From: Candidatus Saccharimonadota bacterium
Lineage (GTDB): Bacteria; Patescibacteriota; Saccharimonadia; Saccharimonadales; Saccharimonadaceae
NCBI GenBank assembly: GCA_017404725.1
Contig: JAFRBS010000005.1
Span: forward strand, 1-64,000
DNA: 64,000 bases
Direction: 5' to 3'
In this document: one piece after another, positions 22,689 through 32,041 of the stretch
How the letters are laid out: every line of letters starts with the position of its first letter
How positions within the stretch are numbered: position 1 is the first letter of the stretch
Notes under the pieces: model-generated
Seen by the model: only the letters and a program-made list of their open reading frames with translations
Databases searched by the model: none
Told to the model about the DNA's origin: nothing
Made by a program: the position numbers and the translations under genes

Positions 22689-24053
22689 GGCGTAGCCGAT
22701 GATAATTGCAGTTATGCAAATGTCGGGCGCGTCCAAAACCCCTGTAGGCCTTCGGCCTTCCGCGTCCCAAGGGGCGGTCGCCACAGGGGTTTTGGCGCTT
22801 AGGCTCGCGCTGCCGTGCTCCGCATACCCGACACTTACATATCCTGCAATTATCATCGCTGCTACTAACGCAATTCCGGCGAGGCCGAGTTCGAGGAGGA
22901 GGGAGGCGTATTCGTTTTGGACGATTTCTTTTTTGCTGCCGACTTTGTCCGGGTATTTTTCGCGGAGGACTGTTCCGGCGGAGCCGAGGCCGGTGCCGAA
23001 AATGAAGTTTTTCGGGTTTTCAGTCGCAGTTCTTAAGGCAAGGTCGGTAAAGTTTAGGCGGATGTTTGTCGAGTCTTCGACATAGCCGGAATAGTGAGAT
23101 GGTTCGGCTGTGGCGGGAACAGCGGGCATTTCTTCAGTTGGCGTTTGGGCTGGCTCCTCGGCTTTCGGGCGCAGATCAAGTTTACCGAGGGTCAAATGAT
23201 GTAGAGCCTTCGTCGTTCCGGAAACGAAATCGTCCGAAGTCGGCGAAACTGCCGCCATGATTCCCTGCGCAGACAAAGTCGTAAAGAAAGCAGCGAGAAC
23301 GATCGGGAGGATTAGAAAAACTTTCGCGCGATGTTTTTTAATCGCCGTGGCGACGACGAAGAAAATTAGCGCGGCTGAGAAAGCGTAAATTGCGCCGCGA
23401 GAAAATGTTAAAAATAGCGTCGCGGAGAAGAAAAAGCCGAGCAGAAGATAACGCAGGCGTTTTTCGTTTTTCGTCGCGAGATAGAAACTAAGTAGCGCCG
23501 GAGCAATTTCTAGCCCGCCCATGAATTGTGGCTCGATTGCGAAACCGTTTGGATGCGGAAAACCGAACGAAGCGTAGACACAACCGTTGCACATTAACGA
23601 ACCGTCCGCCGAAACGCCCATGAGATCAAGCGCACATTGGAGCCAACAGAAAATGCTGACGACGAAACTCGTGACTAAGAAGATTTGGATCAATTTCTCA
23701 CGGAGAAGTTTGTCCGCAGATTTTAATATATATATTATATTCAAAATTGCGAAGATAAGAAGCCAGATTAGGCCGGCGGTCAAAATTGCGCGAAGATGGT
23801 TCGGCGACCAAATCGCAGAAGCCGTAGCATAAAGCGGAAAGAGCGAAATAATGACGAGTCTTTTTAGCGAGAAAAATTTTATTAGCGCTTTTATGTTCGT
23901 GATGTTTGTGAAAAAGAAAACGACAAGCCAAATTTCGGGGAGCGAAATTTCAAGATTCATGGCTTCGGTTCCGCCGAGTTTAATGAGCGGGAAATTCGTA
24001 AAGAAAACTACGACCGGAAGGCAGAAAAGCAGAAAATTATTGGGTTTTTTCAT
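22554..24053 (-). CDS. O-antigen ligase/polymerase-like membrane protein
   Basis: A 499-residue polytopic protein with about ten membrane helices and a long outer loop (residues about 270-360), the layout of the WaaL/Wzy O-antigen ligase superfamily. Such proteins join undecaprenyl-linked glycan blocks to each other or to an acceptor. A hydrophilic segment (about 400-430, EHGSASLSAKTPVATAP...GVLDAPD) between two late helices is coded by a GC-rich palindromic element. The 3' end overlaps murC by 135 bp; the 5' end overlaps the next glycosyltransferase gene by 17 bp, placing it in the operon of the initiating transferase. Confidence 0.8.
   Translation of the reverse strand: MKKPNNFLLFCLPVVVFFTNFPLIKLGGTEAMNLEISLPEIWLVVFFFTNITNIKALIKFFSLKRLVIISLFPLYATASAIWSPNHLRAILTAGLIWLLIFAILNIIYILKSADKLLREKLIQIFLVTSFVVSIFCWLQCALDLMGVSADGSLMCNGCVYASFGFPHPNGFAIEPQFMGGLEIAPALLSFYLATKNEKRLRYLLLGFFFSATLFLTFSRGAIYAFSAALIFFVVATAIKKHRAKVFLILPIVLAAFFTTLSAQGIMAAVSPTSDDFVSGTTKALHHLTLGKLDLRPKAEEPAQTPTEEMPAVPATAEPSHYSGYVEDSTNIRLNFTDLALRTATENPKNFIFGTGLGSAGTVLREKYPDKVGSKKEIVQNEYASLLLELGLAGIALVAAMIIAGYVSVGYAEHGSASLSAKTPVATAPWDAEGRRPTGVLDAPDICITAIIIGYALTLLFFSGLPNAFHIYLVPPFLFGLIREDLTKPAVRRPGGKQKN
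22721..22833. repeat. nested palindromic element inside the ligase-like gene
   Basis: Perfect 13-bp arms CCAAAACCCCTGT (22733-22745) and ACAGGGGTTTTGG (22783-22795) enclose a small hairpin AGGCC-TTC-GGCCT (22746-22758). Outer arms TGTCGGG (22721-22727) and CCCGACA (22827-22833) make a second, wider inverted repeat. It is GC-rich compared with its flanks, keeps the minus-strand reading frame, and begins 33 bp after the murC stop. It looks like a small REP/MITE-type insertion. Confidence 0.75.
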
Positions 24054-25131
24054 CGATGAATTCCTTTAACTTTGTCTTAAAAATTTTCTCGTCGAATTTC
24101 TCGGCAGATTTCTGAACTTTCTCGCGGTTAAATTTCAGGTCTTTGAAATTTTTAATGGCATATACTAAAGATTCGGTCGTTTGGGACTCGAAAAATAGGC
24201 CGTTTTTATTCGGCTCGATATAATCGCGTGCGCCGCCTTTCCCGAAAGCGATGACTGGGCAGCCAGCGGCCAAAGCCTCGACCGGCGCAATGCCAAACGG
24301 TTCCAAACTCGGGAAAAGATAGCCTTCGGCAGATTTAAGATAAGTTTTTAGCTCGTCTTGGTCCATGCGCGGATAGAACGAAATTAACGGCGAGCCGTTT
24401 GCTAATTTCACGAGATTTTCATGTTCCGGGCCTTCGCCGATAATCGTTAGGTGGCTGCCAACTTCGAGACAGGCTTTCACGCAGAGATCGAGGCGTTTCC
24501 AAGTTACTTGGCGAGAAGTTGTAATAAACTCAACTTCGTCGATTAGTTTTTTGGAGGATTTCTTAGAAAATTTTTCAACATTGACTGGCGGATGGATAAT
24601 CGTAGACTTTCGATTATAGTATTTTTTAATTTGTTCGGCGGCGTAAGTGCTAATCGTAACAAACTCGTCCGGAAGTTGGGCGGCAGCATAATCTTTCTTC
24701 CTCTGCGGTTTTACAAAAATTTTAAGGCCTAAACGAGCGAGCGGATTAAAAATTCCGAAGCCGGGATTTCTGATATAATCATCGTACATTTGCCAGTAAT
24801 ACTGGGTCGGGACATGACAATAACAAATATGCTTTTTCGCTCTTACCGCCTTCGCCTCGGCGCCGGTAACGGAAATAACTAAGTCGTATTCTGATAAATC
24901 AAGTTTCCTGAAATAACGCTGGCGAAGCGGCCCTAGGAAACGGCGAAGAGCGGTCGGGAAAATTTGGAGCCAGCCGGTTCGGACGTCGGCGTCTTTAAAC
25001 CAGTCGATTCCCTTTTTGCTATATTTCGAAGTATAAATCGGGGCGTCTGGGTACATCTCATGAACTGCCAAAAGCACACGCTCGGCGCCGCCAACATTAG
25101 TCAACCAATCGCAAGCAAGCGCGACCTTCAT
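24037..25131 (-). CDS. GT4-family glycosyltransferase
   Basis: A 364-residue GT-B glycosyltransferase. The N-terminal domain has ACDWLTNVGGAERVL, a common acceptor-side motif; the C-terminal domain has the GT4 donor-site motif EPFGIAPVEALAAGCPVIAFGKGGARD. It resembles the WbaZ/mannosyltransferase group, but the sugar is not certain. It works in the cytoplasm at the membrane face on lipid-linked sugars. Its start codon overlaps the end of the upstream initiating transferase gene by one base, so the three genes from 26558 to 22554 form one operon. Confidence 0.88.
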   Translation of the reverse strand: MKVALACDWLTNVGGAERVLLAVHEMYPDAPIYTSKYSKKGIDWFKDADVRTGWLQIFPTALRRFLGPLRQRYFRKLDLSEYDLVISVTGAEAKAVRAKKHICYCHVPTQYYWQMYDDYIRNPGFGIFNPLARLGLKIFVKPQRKKDYAAAQLPDEFVTISTYAAEQIKKYYNRKSTIIHPPVNVEKFSKKSSKKLIDEVEFITTSRQVTWKRLDLCVKACLEVGSHLTIIGEGPEHENLVKLANGSPLISFYPRMDQDELKTYLKSAEGYLFPSLEPFGIAPVEALAAGCPVIAFGKGGARDYIEPNKNGLFFESQTTESLVYAIKNFKDLKFNREKVQKSAEKFDEKIFKTKLKEFIDEKTQ

Positions 25132-26558
25132 TACTTGGCCCCTTTATGGAACAATACGGCGGTAAAAGTGCGGCCGATAATTTGGAAATCGCGGAGAATG
25201 GACCAGTTCTGAATATAATACAAATCTAGCGCGCGGCGTTCTTCGAACGAAATATCGCGACGGCCAGAAACTTGGGCAAGACCGGTCAGGCCGGATTTTA
25301 CGGAAAGCAGCAGCGAGCGGTCACCGTAATTTTTCAACTCGCCCGGGACGAGCGCGCGCGGACCGACCAGCGAGATGTCACCTTTAACTACATTTAGAAG
25401 CTGCGGCAATTCGTCAAGCGAAGTCTTACGTAAAAAGCGTCCGATTTTCGTAATGCGCGGGTCGTTTTTTAGAAAATCGCCGTTTTTTCGATATTTTTCA
25501 ATCAACCTTGGCTTTCCCATTTTTGTAAAGGCTTCTTCTGGCGACATTCCGGAATATTCTGGCGACATCGAGCGGAACTTATAAATTTTGACCTTTTTAT
25601 TATAGCGAGAAAGGCGATATTCGGAATAAATCGCGGGATTTTTCGGGTCGGAAAGTTTGACGATCAGCCAGATGATAAACATCGGGATTAATGCGATCAG
25701 GAAAGCTAGGCCGCCGAGAATGATGTCCATGGCACGCTTCGCGACGCGGGCGCCGCCCATAAGCGGCGTGACTTTTACGAGAATCGCCGGCGTATCGCCG
25801 ATAAGTTCCATGCTGCCGATATGCGAAGTCAAAGTTGAGTCGGTCGGGACGAAATAATACAGCATATGATTTTTTACGGCTTGGCCGTAAGTATATTCGG
25901 TTTGGATTTCGTCGGTCTGGAAAATGATGTCGGCATGGACATGAGCCAGGGCATCTTTTAGCGACGAGAATTTGCGATGTTCGAACTGTTTCGGGACGTA
26001 GCGCGAGCCTGCGATAATGCCGGCGATGCGATAGCCTTCTTCTGGATATTCGGAAATGTACTCGATTAAGTTTTCAGTATTTTTGCTATTCCCTACGATA
26101 ATTACGCGCTGGGTCGCACGACGAGTTTTTACGACGATAAGATAGCGAATGCGGCGAATGATTAAGCGAACTAAAACGAGCGAAACGAAACAAAGTACTA
26201 AGGCCCAAAGCGCGACGGGGCGGACCGGGAAAAGGTCGGTCTGGAAAAAGAAGTCGTAAGTTATGATCGTCATCATGCCGACAATCGAAGCGAGAAAAAG
26301 TCGGCCAAATTCAGAGGAGCGCGAGCGGCCGAGAATGATTTTTTTGCGGTAAAGTCCTAGGCTGGCGAGGACTAGCCACCAAATCGGGACGAAAAGTAGC
26401 GCCGTCCAGGTAAATTCCCACTGATCTGGAGCGAAATGGTACGGTCTGTTATCAAGATGCGTACGGATAAAATAGGCGGCGGCAAAAGAAAAAACAATTA
26501 CTACAGCATCTCCAAACATGAGAAATACGCGATAAATGGAACCGGAGTCCTTTTTCAT
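25131..26558 (-). CDS. undecaprenyl-phosphate glycosyl-1-phosphate transferase
   Basis: A 475-residue enzyme of the WbaP/WcaJ type that starts glycan synthesis by moving a sugar-1-phosphate to undecaprenyl phosphate. Four N-terminal membrane helices (about 10-130) and a Rossmann-like domain (about 140-260) precede a fifth hydrophobic segment and the catalytic bacterial sugar-transferase domain (KIYKFRSM, KTSLDELPQLLNV, SLVGPRALVPGE). It heads the operon with the GT4 and ligase-like genes. Its start is 14 bp from that of galE on the other strand, with overlapping -10 boxes, linking polymer initiation to sugar supply. Confidence 0.92.
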   Translation of the reverse strand: MKKDSGSIYRVFLMFGDAVVIVFSFAAAYFIRTHLDNRPYHFAPDQWEFTWTALLFVPIWWLVLASLGLYRKKIILGRSRSSEFGRLFLASIVGMMTIITYDFFFQTDLFPVRPVALWALVLCFVSLVLVRLIIRRIRYLIVVKTRRATQRVIIVGNSKNTENLIEYISEYPEEGYRIAGIIAGSRYVPKQFEHRKFSSLKDALAHVHADIIFQTDEIQTEYTYGQAVKNHMLYYFVPTDSTLTSHIGSMELIGDTPAILVKVTPLMGGARVAKRAMDIILGGLAFLIALIPMFIIWLIVKLSDPKNPAIYSEYRLSRYNKKVKIYKFRSMSPEYSGMSPEEAFTKMGKPRLIEKYRKNGDFLKNDPRITKIGRFLRKTSLDELPQLLNVVKGDISLVGPRALVPGELKNYGDRSLLLSVKSGLTGLAQVSGRRDISFEERRALDLYYIQNWSILRDFQIIGRTFTAVLFHKGAK

Positions 26559-26572
26559 GATATAATTATAAC
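26559..26572. promoter_or_regulatory. overlapping divergent -10 boxes between glycosyltransferase and galE
   Basis: GATATAATTATAAC fills the whole gap between the two start codons. TATAAT lies on the plus strand at 26561-26566 (6 nt before galE) and on the minus strand as the complement of 26564-26569 (5 nt before the other ATG); the hexamers share three base pairs. Both mRNAs would be leaderless and the promoters mutually exclusive. Confidence 0.8.
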
Positions 26573-27571
26573 ATGGAAAAGGTTTTAGTAACAGGGGGGA
26601 CAGGATTTATCGGTTCACATACAGTAGTCGAGCTAATTCAGGCTGGGTATGATGTCGAAATTTTAGATAATTTAGACAACAGTAAGATTTCGGTTCTCGA
26701 CCAGATTTCTAAGATCACGGGCGTTCGTCCAGTTTTTCATCAAGTTGATTTGTTGGATTTCCCGAAATTATCGAAAGTTTTTTCTAAAGGCGGGTACGAT
26801 AGCGTGATCCATTTCGCGGGCTTAAAAGCCGTCGCAGAGAGCGTGGAAAAGCCGCTTAAATATTACGAAAATAATGTCAGCGGAACGATAAATCTGCTAA
26901 AATGTATGCTTAATAACGAGGTCTCTCGGCTGGTTTTCTCTTCTTCAGCAACGGTTTATGGCGCGAACAGCTCCGATTCTTGTTCCGAAAAAACGCCAAC
27001 TGGCGTCGGAATCACGAATCCATACGGTAAGACAAAATATATGATCGAAGAAATCTTAAAGGACGTCTGCGCCGCCAATCCGGATTTTTCGGTTACGCTA
27101 CTTAGATATTTCAATCCAATCGGGGCGCACCCGTCTGGGCTCATCGGCGAAGATCCGAACGGAATTCCGAATAATCTGATGCCGATTATCATGAAAGTCT
27201 CGCGCGGAGAAATTCCAGAACTTTCGGTTTACGGAAATGATTACCCAACTTTCGACGGGACTTGTATTCGAGATTATATTCATGTCGTCGATCTGGCGAA
27301 GGGGCATCTCCTGGCGCTTAAAAAATTACGGCCTGGGGCCTCGGTTTATAACCTCGGAACAGGGCAAGGGACTTCTGTTCTAGAGATGGTCGAGGCGTTT
27401 AGCCGCGCGAGCGGACGACGGCTGCCGTTTAGAATCGTCGAGAGGCGGCCTGGCGATCTGCCGGTAATCTGCGCGGACGCTTCGAAAGCTAATGCTGAAC
27501 TAGGTTTTAAAGCCGAACTTACGATCGACGATGCGATGCACGACACTTTAAGATATATAGCGGCTTATTAA
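26573..27571 (+). CDS. galE: UDP-glucose 4-epimerase
   Basis: A 332-residue short-chain dehydrogenase-type epimerase. GGTGFIGSHTV near the N-terminus binds NAD; SSATVYG and YGKTKYMIE carry the catalytic Ser and Tyr-x-x-x-Lys. The C-terminal domain (RPGDLPVICADASKA) is typical of GalE. It interconverts UDP-Glc and UDP-Gal, or the N-acetyl forms, to feed the glycan genes around it. It is transcribed alone and divergent from the initiating transferase operon. Its last 53 bp overlap the end of the convergent GT2 gene. Confidence 0.92.
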   Translation: MEKVLVTGGTGFIGSHTVVELIQAGYDVEILDNLDNSKISVLDQISKITGVRPVFHQVDLLDFPKLSKVFSKGGYDSVIHFAGLKAVAESVEKPLKYYENNVSGTINLLKCMLNNEVSRLVFSSSATVYGANSSDSCSEKTPTGVGITNPYGKTKYMIEEILKDVCAANPDFSVTLLRYFNPIGAHPSGLIGEDPNGIPNNLMPIIMKVSRGEIPELSVYGNDYPTFDGTCIRDYIHVVDLAKGHLLALKKLRPGASVYNLGTGQGTSVLEMVEAFSRASGRRLPFRIVERRPGDLPVICADASKANAELGFKAELTIDDAMHDTLRYIAAY

Positions 27572-28208
27572 TTGTCACAAAATTTTCGATATCACCGAGT
27601 TTAACATATTTTTTGATGAATTTCAGCTCAGAAGTTTCTTTCTCATCTTTTTTCGGCTTTTCGAATTTTAGTTCATGGTCTTTGATGATTTTCGAAAGGA
27701 AAAGTTTATTATTCAGAAAATGTAAGCGATCGTCTTTTTTAAATAGCCTTTCGCGATAAAACTTCGTAGTTTCTTTCGGCTTTTTATCTAAGGTAAGCGT
27801 GCTATAGAGCACCTTAGTTTTTTCGGCGCCGAGCTGTTTCAAAATTCCAGTCATAGCTAAAGTCTGGTCGCCATTTATCGTCGTCAACATTAAAGCTGTG
27901 ATAAAATTTTTGTCGATGTCGTCATTCGGATCGAGGAAAATAATATATTCACCAGAAGATTTTTCGACGCCAAGGTTTCTGGCGGCATAGGTACCTTCAT
28001 GCTCTTGACGAAAAAGATGGACGTTTCGCAATTCTTCTTCCAAAGCAAAATTTTTAATCTTTTCGGCGGAGTCATCTTTCGAACCGTCATCTATAAAAAT
28101 GATTTCTAGATTTTCATACGGATCTTTTCTTAGACTTTTTAGCAATTTTACGGCATAAATTCCGTCATCTTTTACTGGAATGATAATTGATACTAACGGT
28201 TTTTTCAT
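27519..28208 (-). CDS. GT2-family glycosyltransferase (short)
   Basis: A 229-residue GT-A enzyme. It has the usual VSIIIPVKDDG start, the FIDDGSKDDS nucleotide-sugar motif and a LDPNDD segment where DxD would be (D-P-N-D-D), then little beyond the catalytic core. It is shorter than its neighbour at 28205-29197, with which it shares a 4-bp ATGA overlap. It probably adds one sugar to a surface glycan; donor and linkage cannot be told. The last 53 bp overlap the convergent galE. Confidence 0.85.
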   Translation of the reverse strand: MKKPLVSIIIPVKDDGIYAVKLLKSLRKDPYENLEIIFIDDGSKDDSAEKIKNFALEEELRNVHLFRQEHEGTYAARNLGVEKSSGEYIIFLDPNDDIDKNFITALMLTTINGDQTLAMTGILKQLGAEKTKVLYSTLTLDKKPKETTKFYRERLFKKDDRLHFLNNKLFLSKIIKDHELKFEKPKKDEKETSELKFIKKYVKLGDIENFVTINKPLYILKCRASHRRS

Positions 28209-29197
28209 TTGCTCCTCCTTTTTTCGTAAATTTTCCAGCCTAATTTGAACAATTTTTCATTCGAGAGAAAAGTTTTTAAAGCGATACGATCGCGACGAGA
28301 GGCTTCGGGATTTTTTGCGACGTCGTCTTTATGCTCTCTAATATAGTCCGCAAGTTCTTCTTTAATCTTCTGCTGGGATTTCGTCAAAGGCTTCTTACTG
28401 GTCAACATCTGTCGAAGGACACTAAAGCGCGCGTGCATTCTTCTAAGCCTCGTTAAATCATCAAGGTCGCCCTCGTATTTTTTGTCGATAGCGTCGCACA
28501 TTTTGTCGGTAAGCTCGACAATATCAAGTTTTCGGTCGTCATAGACCTTTTTGTTCGCGATTGAACCTTCGCGTTTTATATAGCAATAGGTCGGCGACGG
28601 AATATAAGCGATTTTACTACATTTTAAAATTAAACGATAAGTTGTGCCGAGATCTTCATGGAGCTTTCTTTCCGGGAAGCGCACGTTTTTCCATAAGTCT
28701 TTATGGTAAATCTTAGCATAAGCGGAAACGTTGAAGCTCTCGTCTTTTAGTAATCTTTTTAGACAGGTTCTTTGATCTAGTAATTTCGATTTAAAGCCGG
28801 CACCATAATTAATATGTTTCCCGCTCGGATAAATTTCGTCGATAGCGCAAATCGCCATTTTTGCCCCCTGGCCTTTCGCGGCATTATACAACTCCTTAAT
28901 ATGCTCTTTTTTAATCGTGTCGTCAGAGTCGACAAAAACTAGGTATTCTCCTCTCGCGGTTTTTATGCCGGTATTTCTGGCGCTCGATAGCCCGCCGTTT
29001 TTTTGATGGATAACTTTTATGCGCTTGTCGTGGCGCGCATATTCATCGCAAAGTTTTCCAGAATAATCGGTCGAACCGTCATCAATTAATATGACCTCGA
29101 GATTTTCGTAGGACTGGCCTAAAACCGATTTCATACAAGCGCCGAGGTATTCTTCGACGTTATAGACCGGGATGATGACCGAGACTAGTTCGTTCAT
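28205..29197 (-). CDS. GT2-family glycosyltransferase
   Basis: A 330-residue GT-A enzyme with SVIIPVYNVEEYL, LIDDGSTD, QKNGGLSSARNTG and the FVDSDD (DxD-type) metal site, the layout of capsular and O-antigen transferases such as CpsJ/EpsJ. The C-terminal half is helical and basic. TATAAT (complement of 29205-29210) lies 7 nt before ATG, making it the leaderless first gene of a two-gene unit with the shorter GT2 downstream. Confidence 0.88.
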   Translation of the reverse strand: MNELVSVIIPVYNVEEYLGACMKSVLGQSYENLEVILIDDGSTDYSGKLCDEYARHDKRIKVIHQKNGGLSSARNTGIKTARGEYLVFVDSDDTIKKEHIKELYNAAKGQGAKMAICAIDEIYPSGKHINYGAGFKSKLLDQRTCLKRLLKDESFNVSAYAKIYHKDLWKNVRFPERKLHEDLGTTYRLILKCSKIAYIPSPTYCYIKREGSIANKKVYDDRKLDIVELTDKMCDAIDKKYEGDLDDLTRLRRMHARFSVLRQMLTSKKPLTKSQQKIKEELADYIREHKDDVAKNPEASRRDRIALKTFLSNEKLFKLGWKIYEKRRSK

Positions 29198-29237
29198 AAG
29201 ATATATTATAACACTTTTATGTGGTATAATGTACTGT

Positions 29238-30194
29238 ATGAAAGAGACAATTCTGTATGTGGTGGTTCCCTGCTATAATGAGGAAGCTTGTTTAAAGGAG
29301 ACTAGCAGACTTTTGAAAAACAAGCTGGCGAGTTTAGTAAAAACTGGCGTCATCAGTAAAAATAGCAAGATAGTATTTGTTGATGACGGCTCCAAAGACG
29401 CAACTTGGAAAATAATTGAGGGGCTTGATGGGCCTATAGTCGGAGTGAAATTAGCACATAATCGTGGCCATCAAAATGCGCTTCTGGCAGGGTTAATGTA
29501 TGCGAAAGAACGTGCGGACGCGATTATCTCGATGGATGCGGATTTACAAGATGACATAGAAGCCATGGATAAATTTTTACAAAAATTTAGGGAAGAAAAT
29601 TGCGAGATAGTTTATGGCGTGCGGAGCGAGAGAAAAACCGACACAGCCTTTAAGCGGAATACGGCTTTGGCGTTTTACAAAATTATGAGGAAGCTAGGGG
29701 CCGAAACCGTTTATAACCATGCAGATTATCGGCTGATGAGCAAGCGAGCTTTGGATGAGTTGTCTGGATACCAAGAAGTTAACCTATTTTTACGCGGCAT
29801 TATACCTACAATCGGCCTGAAAACTGCCGAAGTTAAATATGTGCGGAACGAAAGATTTGCTGGCGAAAGTAAATATCCATTAAAGAAAATGATGGGGTTT
29901 GCCTGGGACGGGATCACGTCTTTCAGCGTAAAACCGATTAGGATAATTCTCGCGGTTGGGATAATTGTTTCCGTTATTAGTTTGCTGGTGCTACTTTATG
30001 CGCTGATTGTGAACATGCTTGGGCAAGCCGTAAGCGGTTGGACATTTATTATCTGCTCTATCTGGCTACTTGGAGGAATACAGATGTTTTCGATCGGGTT
30101 AATCGGCGAGTATGTCGGTAAAATTTATGCTGAAACCAAGCGGCGACCACGATATATTATCGAGAAGATTGTCGAACGTAATAAACCTCTTTAG
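29238..30194 (+). CDS. GtrB/DPM-type polyprenyl-phosphate glycosyltransferase
   Basis: A 318-residue protein with a GT2 catalytic domain (PCYNEEACLKET, FVDDGSKDATW, DADLQDD) and two C-terminal membrane helices (about 235-260 and 270-295), ending in YVGKIYAETKRRPRYIIE. This is the GtrB/ArnC/DPM1 layout, transferring a sugar from a nucleotide to undecaprenyl phosphate for later use outside. A TATAAT is 7 nt before the ATG at 29238. A second enzyme of this type is at 47384-48352. The 3' end overlaps the convergent membrane-protein gene by 38 bp. Confidence 0.9.
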   Translation: MKETILYVVVPCYNEEACLKETSRLLKNKLASLVKTGVISKNSKIVFVDDGSKDATWKIIEGLDGPIVGVKLAHNRGHQNALLAGLMYAKERADAIISMDADLQDDIEAMDKFLQKFREENCEIVYGVRSERKTDTAFKRNTALAFYKIMRKLGAETVYNHADYRLMSKRALDELSGYQEVNLFLRGIIPTIGLKTAEVKYVRNERFAGESKYPLKKMMGFAWDGITSFSVKPIRIILAVGIIVSVISLLVLLYALIVNMLGQAVSGWTFIICSIWLLGGIQMFSIGLIGEYVGKIYAETKRRPRYIIEKIVERNKPL

Positions 30195-32040
30195 AATGGT
30201 CGGCCTGTTTATAATCCTCCTGGAAGGCATGGATGCGATCGCCAAACCTTGCTTGGTGGTCTGGATAAAGTGAATCAAAATAATTAGTTAGCTTTTCATA
30301 GTCTTCGTCATCAAGCGGAGAGATCTTATGATATACGAGCGCGGTCACATCTTTTTGTAACGAAAATTCTTTATCGTCCTTGACGAAATGCCGACCGAGA
30401 TAAGAATCTGGCTGTTGTATCAATTCGGAAAGATAGCGAATTATTTCTTGCGAACCTTCTTTGAGGTGCGTCTGGATAGGATTAGTCGTAACAATAGTAT
30501 GCGCGGCAAAGAATATTTCAGGGAATCCGTCCCGAAGGTCAATGTTATGAGAATCAACCAAATTCATAACAGCGTTTTCTACCTTTGGGCGATCCATAAC
30601 CTTCAATGTGTCAGAGTTTAGGATTGGGCTACTGGCTAATACGTAGACATAGTTACCATCGTTACTTTCGTTCAGGTAGTCGCGAAGAGAACGTAAACTA
30701 TCTAAATCTGAATGATATATAGGATTAAAACACTCGCTGAACATAGGGTCTATCGGCTTAATAATTTTCTGTATATGAGTAGAGAAGAAATGGAGCGGCT
30801 CTAATGCAATGAGCGCGAGGACGATAATTTTGCATATCGTAAACGGCACCTTTTTAGGTAACTGCATAATGAAGTACAGACCAAGAAAATCAAGAATGAG
30901 CACTTGTATATTTATAGTATACATTTGGTGGCAACCCATTATTTGGACTCGCCAAAAAGCAATAATCGTGATGATGATAGATGTGACACAAAATACAGAA
31001 ATTTTACGATATTTACGTTTTATCAAAGAATAAACTACGGCAAAAATTGCAAGAGCGACAAAGAAATAGCCGAGAATTGATGGGAAAGCAGATGCCTTCG
31101 TAATGAGATCCGCATTATAAGCGGAGTATAATGTTGCATAATCCTCGCCGAGGATTCGAAAAACCAAGCCGTTAAAAAATACTAATAGTACCGTCAGCGA
31201 TGTCCCCCCGACAATAGCTAAATTAGCAATGGTATTTTTTAAGTAGGTTGAAATGGAGCGGCGACTTATTCGCTTCAAGCGAATCAGACAATAGACCGAA
31301 TAGAGTACTAGAGCCGAGACATAGCCAACCGCAAAAAATGCAGTGTAGCGACGGAACAAAAACGTTACAACTAATAGTAGGCCAATGGATACGTTCATTA
31401 AAATCTGAGATTTCGCTTTTTTCGTTGGTTGGAATTTGAGAAATAGCGCGAGGAGCAAAGATATAGGGATCAGTTCGGCCACATCGATATAACCTTTTAG
31501 CAGCGCATCAAACGGGACGACAAAACACGAAAGCATGAAAAGCGCAAGAAGCCAAGTGCGCCGAGTTGTCTTTTTGTCTCCAGAAGTCAGCCGCAAGAAA
31601 ATGCAGAAAACAATAAAGAGTGCGGGGACGAGGGACATGAAATAATTGATCAAAACATATCTCAGGAAAGTACAGCCAAAAATGCGCAGAGGAAGACTAA
31701 TAACGGTCGGTAATATGAGATTATAATCCGAATTAGTAATTGAATACCAAAGATCGTTAAGTGCAGAAGTTGGGGCACTATAAAGTTTGTCGGTATGCGT
31801 ATAGCTCCAATGCCAGTATCCGCCCGAATCCCAGTCGTAAATGCCTGAATTTTTAGAAATTGAATAAACTATAGCCAAGGCTCCAATGGCGACCATAATG
31901 CCAAAAATCAGCCACCAACGTCGGTTAAAATTTTTCCTAATAAAATTTTTGCCAAAGGCGAGAGTAAAAACTTTGTAGAATAAAGCGTATAAAATTCCTA
32001 TAAAACTGGCGCCTATAAGAATCGCGGCTACTGTTCTCAT
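30157..32040 (-). CDS. GT-C-like polytopic membrane protein
   Basis: A 627-residue protein with about eleven membrane helices in the first 460 residues and a soluble C-terminal domain. The first outer loop has an acidic motif (IYDWDSGGYW), the position where GT-C glycosyltransferases keep catalytic Asp residues. This suggests use of a lipid-linked sugar made by the adjacent GtrB-like enzyme, on the outer face. No family was identified with certainty. It lies 1 nt downstream of rmlD and may belong to the rml operon. The 3' end overlaps the convergent gene by 38 bp. Confidence 0.75.
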   Translation of the reverse strand: MRTVAAILIGASFIGILYALFYKVFTLAFGKNFIRKNFNRRWWLIFGIMVAIGALAIVYSISKNSGIYDWDSGGYWHWSYTHTDKLYSAPTSALNDLWYSITNSDYNLILPTVISLPLRIFGCTFLRYVLINYFMSLVPALFIVFCIFLRLTSGDKKTTRRTWLLALFMLSCFVVPFDALLKGYIDVAELIPISLLLALFLKFQPTKKAKSQILMNVSIGLLLVVTFLFRRYTAFFAVGYVSALVLYSVYCLIRLKRISRRSISTYLKNTIANLAIVGGTSLTVLLVFFNGLVFRILGEDYATLYSAYNADLITKASAFPSILGYFFVALAIFAVVYSLIKRKYRKISVFCVTSIIITIIAFWRVQIMGCHQMYTINIQVLILDFLGLYFIMQLPKKVPFTICKIIVLALIALEPLHFFSTHIQKIIKPIDPMFSECFNPIYHSDLDSLRSLRDYLNESNDGNYVYVLASSPILNSDTLKVMDRPKVENAVMNLVDSHNIDLRDGFPEIFFAAHTIVTTNPIQTHLKEGSQEIIRYLSELIQQPDSYLGRHFVKDDKEFSLQKDVTALVYHKISPLDDEDYEKLTNYFDSLYPDHQARFGDRIHAFQEDYKQADHSKEVYYVRQSSR

Positions 32041-32041
32041 C

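Noticed and set aside
22721-22833. Insertion sequence
   Set aside because: The palindromic element is only about 113 bp and encodes no transposase; no target-site duplication could be confirmed by eye.
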